From Oopsacas minuta (Eukaryota; Porifera; Hexactinellida; Lyssacinosida; Leucopsacidae): a DNA stretch of 64,000 bases. Under the pieces are notes generated by a model. It was given only the letters and a program-made list of their open reading frames with translations. It did not search any database and was not told the origin of the DNA. The stretch is taken from contig JAKMXF010000022.1 of NCBI GenBank assembly GCA_024704765.1, forward strand, positions 668,555 to 732,554, read 5' to 3'. The position numbers and the translations under genes are program-made. This document shows positions 52,301 to 62,266 of the stretch, piece after piece. Each line of letters begins with the position of its first letter. The stretch's first letter is position 1.

Positions 52301-54973
52301 TATGCAGGTGTAGTTATTCATTCAGCTCATTCCAGTAATATAGTAATAGTAATTCTATATTGAAAATATTTGATACATGACCCATTCATCTCATGATTTC
52401 ATCTAGTCTTATGATTAAATGATTTATAATTATGTCATTGTATATTGTATATTACATCTTATGGAATATCAGCATGAACTTTGGCGAGTGTCGGCTATGC
52501 CATCATGTCATAATTGTATAATTATTAAATAACTATGTTGGATTCTGATGTTGAGGAATACCATCAGTCATTCAGTGGATATTAATATTTATTATTCGTT
52601 AATTTATTCATCCTTTTGTTTGCAAATGCCAGAATATTTAAGCAATTTATAATTGACACTATTCAATTGGATTACAACATGCACTAATACTAGAAATAAT
52701 AATTTCCATTTTAGAATTACTAATAATTAGTATGTTTATACTGCTCGGAAAACTTAATTCTTCAAATGAAGAATGTCTCAACAAAATCATCTCAAAAGAG
52801 AATTATCTATGATTAACTAGAGATATGAGAGGGAGTAGTGCATTAACTTAATGCTTCATTTTATCCTTCGTTGTTCACAAGTTTACCGGGCTTCACTGTT
52901 TATCGTAATTCTTTTCTATTTTGTTAAGTAATTCCCCAAATTGTATTATGAGTATTTCTTCTATCTTTTAGTGCTAAGCCCCATCAATTACTAACACTAC
53001 GAATTTTACCCAGTAATCTCATTAAGATCGACTTAATAATCTAGTCTAGTACTTATACGTTTTCACTGAGATACACTAAGACTAATTACTGAGCGTATTC
53101 GTTGGATTCCCTTTTCATGACAATGATGATCTCACTTTTATCGCTGAGCTCACTTTTTGAGTAAAAATATGCGTTTTTTTGCTACTTTTGAATAGAATCT
53201 AAATTATACTATAAATGTGCTGTATTTTCACAAATTCATTAAACTATATTTGTTGTATTTCAGGTGGCATTTGATCTATTTGATATTTATTTTCTATTCT
53301 CCACTTCTCCAGCTTGGTATAATCTGATATTTAGTTAATCTATATCTTTCACTGAATTCTCGAATCATGGCAGATGTACATTATATTTGACATCATGTAC
53401 GTTGATATTTTAATCTCTTTTGTAAGATCTCACTTATCTATTGTAGAAATTATACATATGCTTGAGATCGCCTTTTATCCAGGCGTACTGGATATAATTA
53501 AAGTATTACTATTTCTGGGATGAGCTGAATTAATAACTACTCAGGTTATTAATACATTATCCATGAATTTTATTAATCGCATAAACTACTGCTTAGTTTG
53601 GACAATTTCTTCGAACCTCCTTCTATTTTCTTTGCCTCGGTTACATCTAGCGCCTCCTCATACCTATCCTTTTGTACTCGTGCCTTCTGCTTTCCCATCT
53701 GGGTCCCCTTGAGGTATAGTTATAATTTTTGTAATTAGTGATATATCAGTGCTATTTTCTAAAAAGCTGATATGATAGACTAATACATCTTGATGGCCTT
53801 ATTCCCCAGAAATATCCTGCCTCTCACTACAATTTCCATGATACCTCACAGAAACAAGCAAAATTAGTTAATGCTGCCTCATATTCCCCATTGTATGTCA
53901 GCAATAATCGTATGTACATTTTGATGAAGCCAATTCAACTAGTTACATACTTAACCAAAAATTTTTTGAATAAATGGGTACCTTGTGTAGAGATTAACAT
54001 CTTTATTCAGCTTTGAATTGCCTTGAGTTGTTCACCCAGCTGTTTAAACATATGATTATTGTGTAGTAAATAAGTCTCTTCGAGCTTCGTATCCTTCATT
54101 TGTCCCATTTCTATATTAGGAACATATTTACCAATGGCGTATTTTCATTCTACCATTCACCATAATTTCGTTTCGACATTCAAAAAATTATTATTAGAGC
54201 ATTAATCTTTTCTAAGGTCGATCCCGATCCTTTCAATAATCATGTTTATTATATGATTAATCAAATGATGTATGCTTCTAGATTTACAAATTGTTGGCTA
54301 TGAAAATCTCAGAATAGCATAAAGTCTGTTAATGAGGAACATGTTTTAGCTCCACAAGATGTCCATTTAAGCATTCGTGTGGGTGGCATTTCATTATCAT
54401 TATCTCATTACTTTATGACGTTATCTGATACAAAATGGTAATTCTTGGAAAATTTCAATGACTCTACTTCGAAATATGTTCTTATAATCTTGTTAAAAGA
54501 AGGTCTGTTAAGATATAATCACTACTATTCACCCGTTAGTTAATACATATATTGTGTAAGTCAAATTTCACTGAAAATAGTTGAATAATAACAATAATGA
54601 CAATATTCATTCGGCAGTTAAATTGATGCGGGCAGTAAACTTTCCAATTAACAGTGGCCATATGCTTATCCCCTATTATCACTGACAAAAATGTTAAATA
54701 GTAATTCTTGCATATAATTTTTTACATTGAAGTTTGTGAAATTCAATTTTTCGCCGTACGAAAAGATACAGTCGAACAAAATTATCGAAACTACTCAATA
54801 ATTAGAAGATTTATCTTTATTTACCCATTTCATCTCCATAAATAAATAACAACAGTTAGTGAATTCGTTTGTTTATTTATAGTATTACTACTAATATTAC
54901 TGTAATGACAATATTAATAAACAGGCATTATCAAAATTAATATTATGAATATTTTGTTTCTAACAATACTACA
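49392..54973. other. 5.6-kb gene-poor region
   Basis: AT-rich sequence between WIPI and the bHLH gene. Apart from a degenerate bHLH-like fragment (50179-50364) and an unexplained 67-codon minus-strand frame at 50490-50693, I see no coding or RNA feature. It may hold regulatory DNA for the bHLH gene. Confidence 0.5.
50179..50364 (-). pseudogene. Degenerate bHLH-like fragment related to the 54974-56015 gene
   Basis: The minus-strand translation includes VNGLRKV and, further on, RMYSANYAFDMLQSGV. These parallel IDGLKKI and [16 protein letters not shown] of the intact bHLH gene 5 kb away, with an alignment gap between them, loss of the basic-region arginines, and a stop shortly after helix 1. 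DNA similarity is visible around ATCGAAAGCATAGTTA versus ATCGAAAGCGTAGTTA. No loop or helix 2 follows. Probably an old, decayed tandem paralogue; chance similarity is less likely but possible. Confidence 0.5.
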
Positions 54974-56015
54974 TTAATTTGTTTGAATATCTTTTGGCAG
55001 GTTACATTCGAATGAAACTTGCTTACACATCAATGAATCATAAGTCTCTGATATTGGAGATATCATATTATTCTGATTTTGCAGCCATCCAGGCGTAGCC
55101 ATTTGGTCTCCAAAGTCGAAATTCACTGGTACTACCTTACACATATCAGTGTGTTCCTAAAGATAAATAAACTATTGAAAACAAGAATCACATCTTTAAG
55201 ATTTCCTACATATGTAGGCATTCGTATGCATTTAACTTGCTTGAAAGACTGACAGGTGATTCTTACCCTGACCAATGATTATTTTCCTTTTGATCACCTT
55301 TATGGAAAGATTCCATTTAATTTCAAGCTAACTTATATATCCTAATTGGATTACAACCAGTGTTCATTATCCAATATTAATTGCAATAACTAATTTGAAT
55401 ATTAATTTCAATGGCCTCATAATGTTACTCCATTTTATTATATTTTATTCTAATTACTCTTTAATATTACCAATCGCTTACCAAATTATGCAATGGATTG
55501 TCTCTATGATTTGGAACACACTCTAATTCCAGCTCCGTGCCAATCGCACAAGACTCTGACTTTATTGCTAGCGGTGTTCTGTTGAACTGCTCTGTGTGTA
55601 TGTTGTATCTTCTAGGCGGTTGTGACAGCATGCAATCCAGTTTTATGTCATCACTAGGCATCAAACTTGTGTGAGTCGTTTCTCTCAAAAGCGCGGCTAG
55701 ATCTGCTATGTACATTGTTGCTAACTTTAATGTTGCTATTTTTGACAATTTTCTATCAGAAGGGTAGCATGGCACCAGCGTTCGAAGCTTATCGAAAGCG
55801 TAGTTAACAGTATGCATCCTACATCTTTCGCGTGCGTTTGCGGCCATCCTCCTAATCTTTTTTAGTCCATCTATTTGTGATTTGTGAGAATGTTTAAAAT
55901 TCGAATGGGTTGTCCTTCTCAGCACTGACTCGACCGAAATAGGACTGCCGAGACTTCTTTCACTCGATGAAGGTGAAAATGTTTGTGTAATGTTATTTGC
56001 TTGGCTATTGTCCAT
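54974..56015 (-). CDS. Group A (Atonal-related) bHLH transcription factor, two exons
   Basis: Exon 1 is 56015-55482 and exon 2 is 55156-54974, spliced in phase 0 to 238 aa. The donor is TTG|GTAAGC and the acceptor TTTAG|GAACAC. Without splicing the frame would stop four codons later at 55467. The bHLH domain spans about residues 55-111. The basic region is [13 protein letters not shown], with the Glu of E-box-binding Group A factors. Helix 1 is [15 protein letters not shown], the loop is [11 protein letters not shown], and helix 2 is [17 protein letters not shown]. This resembles Atonal/neurogenin-superfamily domains but is not clearly any one bilaterian family. Exon 2 ([15 protein letters not shown] ...) has no known domain. 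Such factors dimerise with E-proteins and drive cell-fate genes. A 73-bp hairpin MITE lies about 190 bp upstream of the ATG. Confidence 0.85.
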
Positions 56016-56206
56016 TGTTATTGTTCTTTCTCAATGTTATTAAGTCGCGGACTTTATTTTATTTAGATATTCACCCTGCTTTCTGTCAGCTATATATACA
56101 ATCCGTTGCTGCATCTTCGTATGCACCCACTGCTTTACAATATGGATTCTTATAACTGACTATCTATAATACGCAATAATTATAAACAGTTACAGGTCTA
56201 TTGCAA

Positions 56207-56279
56207 TACAGTAGAACTCGGATAAGACGTACTAATTTCTGTTTCCCGAGGGGGTACGTCTTATCCGAGTTCTACTGTA
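56207..56279. mobile_element. 73-bp perfect-hairpin MITE (pogo/Tc1 type) upstream of the bHLH gene
   Basis: Perfect 26-bp arms, 56207-56232 and 56254-56279, beginning TACAGTAGAACTCGGATAAG, with a 21-bp loop. The outermost TA is the expected target duplication and CAGT the element terminus. The inner 13-14 bp recur at 11028-11060. Confidence 0.82.
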
Positions 56280-58474
56280 ATTTCAATTTATCATATTTGA
56301 AAATTGCGTACAGTAATTCATTGAATAGCTCGACACATATATCGGAGAACTAGTAACGACTACAGTACGTATATTCCACTTTCTTCCCCGCTATTATATT
56401 CTTAACTAAAACATGAATATTCCTATTTTGTATATTCAAATACATTATCTCTCAATGTTTATTATCCTATAACGTAAATTTAGCGTACTGAGCAGGATCA
56501 AATATCATTAATATTTTAATTTCCAAAAAGCCTATACACTTCAAAGACAACAAAAGATTTCTACTATCAAAATTTTACTGATTTCGAAGAGGAACAGATG
56601 TGCAAAGAGCATTAATTAATTGTTAAGTACTCAATAATAATACGTACGTAGATAATAGTTCTCTTTTAAGAAGTAGTTTATTATTATGGAGATCCTGAAC
56701 TCTAACATTGTGACTGTAAGGGACTTCCTTCTTTCTCTATTACTGCACTGACTATTATTAAAGTGGTGAATACAATAATAGCACATCTATAAGCAATGTA
56801 AATCTCTTCAGTTTGCATTATTTAAGAGAAGCAAACTAACTGCTATCGGATAATGTCAAAAATTACAAATTTGGTGAATTAACTGGCCAAGGAAATTTAT
56901 ATCCGCTCGCAGTACAGTAGATATATTCCGTGTGCTTAGTAATTTAAGTTATTTAACCTAGTCCAGATAATTATAGAACCTTTGAATTTCCTTTTTCTTT
57001 CTGATTTAGAATTGTTTCTTTTTTGAGAGCATTTGGAGATTTTAAGTGATTTTATTTATTTACCATCTCGGACTCTGTAGCTGTATGTACACGCTGGCCA
57101 GAATAATTATACAAGTGTAAACTAACAACTAGAAATTTATCTAATTCATATATCATGTTGATTATTTGTATAATTTTCTTCTTTGAAATAATTTACTTCC
57201 ATATGGTGATTGTTTATCCTACATATTTTGCACTAAATTCATATAGATGCATCTGTTTATCTTTACGTGTATCATGTGAGATGTTTTCTACACTTTATCA
57301 TGACCATCTATTGCATCATCTACTAAACATTTCATATGGTACACACCAACTGGTTAAAATTACTTTTCCAGTAGCAGTCTCTTTGTTGAGTGATAAGTTG
57401 CCTATTCCTTTCACTCTTTCTCTCTTTATCGTTATGTTCTTCGAATGGGATAACCTTCACTTTATCAATTGTAATTATTTTCTGCGTATTTGCGTTGCTA
57501 GTGTGTAGCTCATTCAAACATCATCCATGCTAGACAGAGAAGCCACTCTCAATGATTCATAATTTCTCATCTTAATTGATTGAAAATCGGGAATAGGAAT
57601 AACTGGTAACTACGTACCTGATATAACCAGTTGAATGTGACTAATATCCATTCTGAGTATTTATTTCTAATCATATAGTAATCATATTTACAATGTGTAA
57701 CAGCATTTTTCATTCTCACTTCAAAATTATCCGAATTGTTTAGATCCTTAATTTTGACAATTCTTGCAAGTTTTAGCATATTCCTAAACCCTTTTATTCG
57801 AAATCATTTCATAGAAATATTTCTACGTGATTCAATTGCTACTCATATCTTTTCTTGATTAGTTCACCTTTCAATATTGTGTACGTATTCTCAAATTGTT
57901 TTATTTATTTCTATGTATATTATTGTATAGCAATTGATTTCATGGATTTTAGTGCTAATAGAGGAATTCACTTTACCATATGATTCGTACCATAATTATA
58001 ATCAATTTGTATAATTAAATGAGATTTATACTCAAATATTTCAACATTTTGCATCCCAACTTACATGTTTGAAAATCTAGTAATATTGTCTTGAGAGTAC
58101 GTAGTATCTAATAATATATTATCAAAAATAATTGTTGAGAAACCCTGCTCTCTCAACAATGGCAATTATTTGGTTTATTTGAAAATCTAAAAATATCGAC
58201 ATGTTTGAAGTGGAGTTGAACAGAAGCTCTCTGTTCTTCTGTCACGTGTTTCTTACTTTCAATAATTAGCATTTTCTTGTGACATGGATATTTTGGCCCG
58301 CCAAATGTAAATAATTGCAATTTGGAGTAAATTTCTCCATTTAATTTTGGTCAGTTCCAATTTAACTAATTTATATTTGAAGCTCAAAATTTATATTTCT
58401 TTCCGGTCAACGATTCAACGATATCCTCCCTCGTAAATATATCTATCTCACTTCATTACGTCACTCTCTTTGCC
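56280..58474. other. 2.2-kb gene-poor region
   Basis: AT-rich. A 117-codon frame at 57155-57508 is hydrophobic low-complexity with no domain and is not called. Likely includes the bHLH upstream regulatory region. Confidence 0.5.
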
Positions 58475-58711
58475 ATGGAGCCTCCAAAGTTCAATCATCA
58501 AGTGATTATCGAATTAGTAAAAAGTCACTTCACAGATCCTAAAACCAAAATATCGCCTGAAGCTAGTGGAATGATACCTAAAATAGTTGAAGCCTTCGTG
58601 ATGGAGGCGATACACAGATCTATTAAAGAAGCGAGATCTGAGCAGATGGAAGAAGTACAGTTACATCACTTGGAAAAAATTCTACCAACTCTTCTCTTAG
58701 ACTTTTATTAA
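58475..58711 (+). CDS. CENPX: CENP-X/MHF2 homologue, histone-fold protein
   Basis: A 78-aa single-exon frame, the normal family size. It consists of one histone fold with KSHFTDPKTKISPEASGMIP and the C-terminal signature HHLEKILPTLLLDFY (compare the LEKVLPQLLLDF ending). CENP-X pairs with CENP-S as MHF in the Fanconi anaemia FANCM complex and in the CENP-T-W-S-X tetramer at kinetochores. No CENP-S gene is visible nearby. Confidence 0.92.
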   Translation: MEPPKFNHQVIIELVKSHFTDPKTKISPEASGMIPKIVEAFVMEAIHRSIKEARSEQMEEVQLHHLEKILPTLLLDFY

Positions 58712-60145
58712 TTCTTAGATTTGAACGATTAGTGTAGTTATTTCATTGTAGATTTGTTTCAACCTTATTGTTATGAAAATGGATAATTCTGATAATTTAC
58801 AAAGGGATGGAATTTATTATGTATTCCAGAGTTATTTTGACATATAACAGTATTTTTTATTCCTTTCATCTAAATATTAAAGTTTGAGAGATTATATGTA
58901 TCTCCAGAACATTGTTCAGTATAGATAGGACCGGCTGGTGGGGGCTTAATCCCCCTTGTCTACGGCGGCATTGTCCTGGTTGAGAACCACTGATCTAGTC
59001 AAAATTATCTTATTCCGATAAGTGACACACTTGAATAATTGGAGTCCTTCTTTTGTTTCAATCACCTCAATAATTTCTACGCACTCTAACCAATAGTTTG
59101 TGTGATATTATAATTGGATAAATTGTGAATTCAGAATGTGTTTAAGTTGCGGTACTAGCTAATTCCAAATCAATACAATACTTATACAATCCAATCCTTA
59201 TCGCTCTTCATTTCCAAACTACAATTATTTTCCATCCACAAACACAATCTGTGCCAAATCATTCACACTATCAGCTATTATTTTTCCTTAAGAAAACCGT
59301 TAGTTGCTTTATGCAGTTTTTTGATTTCGTAATAACAATATGGAACGCTTTCAAGGCTAGCTCCGCTCCTTTATATTCTCTCTATAGGAATCTAGAGATG
59401 TTGCAACCTTAATTTGAGGTTATCATTTACTCTCATAGCCTAAAATCTAATTGATTAATGGCTCTTTTCAAGTAAAATGTTTTCCGTTATCCTAATTACA
59501 AGGCGTAAGGAAATCTTGGCAGGAGCATATTGAATCCTCCAAGGTCCAGAATTCAACGTTAATAAGGCAAAACGTCAATAAATTAATAATTTATCTTCTA
59601 GCTTCAATTGGTAATATTATTCAAATTTCACACACTAATCTCATCGATACTAATTATTGTTTTGATGCTATATTAGACGGCTGTTAAGTTACACTCTATT
59701 ATCCAGGCAGGATAAATGTTTTATCGATCTTTGACTATACCAGTGTGCCATCTGTTTCCTGGAATCAATTATCTTATCTTCGAAGGCATTAGAATGTTGC
59801 TAAATACAAAATACAACACAACAATGATTTTGATAACACCACCTATCTTGTGTGATCAGAAGGGCTGTTTAGCCTGATAACTCATTGATTAATATCTACA
59901 GTTGTCCAGGTCACATAGCGACGCGTGAAATGAATTGATTACGTAATTAAGTATAATTTAACTAAAGAATATAATTATATTTATTGAGCAAATAGTTCTA
60001 TTATTACTTGATGACCATAATTCGAAATTTATTTTGTTATCCAAATCCCAATTTACCTTCAAAAATCCAAATCTCATTTCTTATAATATGTTTTTGTTTA
60101 TTCCTATTTTCGCATTCTTTAGGTCACTATAGTTACCTACTCTCG
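58712..60145. other. 1.4-kb spacer with a hAT-like remnant
   Basis: AT-rich; the only recognisable item is the hAT-type end at about 58940-58992. The 3' part includes a probable 5'UTR intron of the next gene, with the acceptor at 60121-60122. Confidence 0.5.
58940..58992. repeat. hAT-type terminal fragment
   Basis: Ends in GGTTGAGAACCACTG, whose complement CAGTGGTTCTCAACC is a classic hAT terminus. A GC-rich GGGGGCTTAATCCCCC palindrome is next to it. The opposite end was not delimited. Confidence 0.6.
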
Positions 60146-62266
60146 ATGTCTCTGATCCTAGACCCCGATGACTTAGTAGTATGTCCTTACGATCCTGTAC
60201 ACAGAGTTGCAGCAAAGAAATTACCTTATCACATCAGCAAATGTCGAAAACAATACGACAAGTATGTTGAGTATCGAACATGTCCATTCAATGCTCGACA
60301 CGTAGTCCCTGCTCCAGAATTCCAATACCATATGGAGACCTGTGATGCTAAGGGCGCTATTGACATGGAAATTGCATTCGAACAGAGTAAACATGAAGTG
60401 AGTAACACTACCAAAGGGTGTACAGATATTCCTCCTGTACCTAACTGGGACAAACCTGATCAAACCGAGAATTGGGATAACGAAGATGAGGACGCATTAC
60501 CTGTGCTCAAACCCCAACCCATTAATAAGTTCGATCTCCCCCCCAATGTTCTCCGCCCTACTCCTAGACCAATCTCTAAATTCGAATCAAACACTCCTCC
60601 TTACTCTAGAAAGATGTCTCCCAACAGGTTCTCCTCTCCTGATAGCAGGAAGTCACCTCATAGAGGAGGACGCAATGTATCCGGTCCACGATCCTACCGC
60701 GACAGTCCTGTACAATCTTATCATGGAGATGAGCACTTGCCACTACCTACTGTAGAACCTCGTTCCACTCCTGATTCAGATAACGGGCCAATAGTTAATC
60801 AAGAAGATTTCCCTCCTCTCCCCAAGCAACCTTCTTCCTTCAAACCAATTACTAAATACCACGATCCTCCTACAACTAGCTCAAGAAATCAGAAAGTTAT
60901 CGCTCCCCCTCCCCCTCAACAACGAAACTTTTCACGAACAAAAATGGAAGAAATCCGTGTAGTACATCTTTCTCAATCTTCTCAGCAGGAAAGTCCTTCC
61001 TTTACTCAAATCTCTGATAATGAGCAACGTATTTCTCCTCGCCGGTATGAACAAGAACTCCAACCACAGCAACCACCACTACCACCACCACCTCCACCAC
61101 AACCAATATACAACTATCAACAACAACAACAACAACATATACCTCCTTATCAACAACATACGCAACCTTTGGAATACACCAATCAACCACCAGCTCCACT
61201 CCCTCCTCAATCTTACCAGCAGCCATATCCTCCTCATCCTCAGCAAGTATTCTACAACCCTCACATACCTGCAAACGATCTTTCACATTACATACCTCCT
61301 GCTATGCAAGTACCTCAGCCTTCTCCCAATTACTATATGCAACAACAACAACAACAACAACAACAACAACCTCTTCCTCCTCAACAATACTATCATAACC
61401 CACAACACCCCAATACTTACCACATGCAGCCTAGTGATCAATATTATGCACCCCAACAGTCTTACAATCCTAATCCTCAACCTAATTACTCCTATCAATA
61501 TGCTTCACCATCCGCGAGTCAAGTGCCTCTTCAAAGGGCCCCTGGTCCCAGACTGAACAGTGCTCCTGAACATCTGTCCCAAAACCCGTCCCACATGCAC
61601 CATAATCCCCCTCCCAATCAGGTGTTTAATCCTGTCCTACAGGGGAATAATTTCAACCCCTCAGGGGTTGCTCCCACGACTCAATGCGATCAGTCCTCAT
61701 TTGTCTCTTCTAGTAATTTCTCTCCTGGAAGGGGGCGTGCTAGAGGTGTATATACAGGTCCACCTCCTAAGTCAGATCATCGTTCCACTCAAAATCCTTA
61801 TTCAATTCAATCTTTAGCTCCACAAATGGAACAGCTGCAGCTCTCCATGCCTCAGCAACAGCTTTATCCTCACCATCAGGGTGAATACACTGAAGTACAC
61901 AGTAACATGACTAATACACCCCATCAGTATTCTCAACAGAGTATGCATACAAATTATAATCAACAAAGTAATCCACCTAATCAAATTCCCGATTCTTCTA
62001 TGTCCCATTCTACAGCACAGGCACCTTCTCAGACTCAGCCAGAAACTTTCTGCCCTTCTCAAACCATGATCTTTGAGCCTCATAGGGTAATGCAGTATCC
62101 AAAGCCTGGCGGAGCTGCTAACATGCTGGAGCTGGATCGTGTTAAGTTCTCCCTGGCTCATATTCAGCTTATAGAACACAAGCGTGAGAAAGGCTCACCG
62201 TTAACTAAGGAGGAGGAGGATCTCCTCGCTTCTAAGAGCAGCCTCTCAGAGAAGCTAAAAGCTTAA
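60146..62266 (+). CDS. GTSF1-like protein: two CHHC zinc fingers plus a long Pro/Gln-rich tail
   Basis: The start MSLILDPDDLVVCPYD at 60146 is preferred, as a splice acceptor lies at 60121-60122 and the upstream frame is AT-rich intron. It gives 706 aa. Two U11-48K/GTSF1-type CHHC fingers are clear: Cys13-His19-His29-Cys33 (CPYDPVHRVAAKKLPYHISK) and Cys46-His52-His62-Cys66 (CPFNARHVVPAPEFQYHMET), each C-x5-H-x9-H-x3-C. PVPNWDKPDQTENWDNEDED (about 98-117) recalls the Trp/acidic segment by which GTSF1 contacts Piwi. Residues about 120-640 are disordered and rich in Pro, Gln, Ser and Tyr, with CAA-encoded glutamine runs at about 61341-61369. The last 50 residues form a charged putative helix (LELDRVKFSLAHIQLIEHKR). 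Typical GTSF1 is about 165 aa. A piRNA-pathway role is inference from the fingers. Confidence 0.88.
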   Translation: MSLILDPDDLVVCPYDPVHRVAAKKLPYHISKCRKQYDKYVEYRTCPFNARHVVPAPEFQYHMETCDAKGAIDMEIAFEQSKHEVSNTTKGCTDIPPVPNWDKPDQTENWDNEDEDALPVLKPQPINKFDLPPNVLRPTPRPISKFESNTPPYSRKMSPNRFSSPDSRKSPHRGGRNVSGPRSYRDSPVQSYHGDEHLPLPTVEPRSTPDSDNGPIVNQEDFPPLPKQPSSFKPITKYHDPPTTSSRNQKVIAPPPPQQRNFSRTKMEEIRVVHLSQSSQQESPSFTQISDNEQRISPRRYEQELQPQQPPLPPPPPPQPIYNYQQQQQQHIPPYQQHTQPLEYTNQPPAPLPPQSYQQPYPPHPQQVFYNPHIPANDLSHYIPPAMQVPQPSPNYYMQQQQQQQQQQPLPPQQYYHNPQHPNTYHMQPSDQYYAPQQSYNPNPQPNYSYQYASPSASQVPLQRAPGPRLNSAPEHLSQNPSHMHHNPPPNQVFNPVLQGNNFNPSGVAPTTQCDQSSFVSSSNFSPGRGRARGVYTGPPPKSDHRSTQNPYSIQSLAPQMEQLQLSMPQQQLYPHHQGEYTEVHSNMTNTPHQYSQQSMHTNYNQQSNPPNQIPDSSMSHSTAQAPSQTQPETFCPSQTMIFEPHRVMQYPKPGGAANMLELDRVKFSLAHIQLIEHKREKGSPLTKEEEDLLASKSSLSEKLKA

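Noticed and set aside
55467-55481. bHLH C-terminus VSDW by read-through
   Set aside because: A strong GTAAGC donor here joins in phase to a good second exon at 55156.
57155-57508. 117-codon hydrophobic frame
   Set aside because: Composition is that of translated AT-rich DNA; no motif, no splice context.
60008-60145. N-terminal extension of the GTSF1-like protein
   Set aside because: A splice acceptor at 60121-60122 and AT-rich hydrophobic translation show it is intron and 5'UTR.
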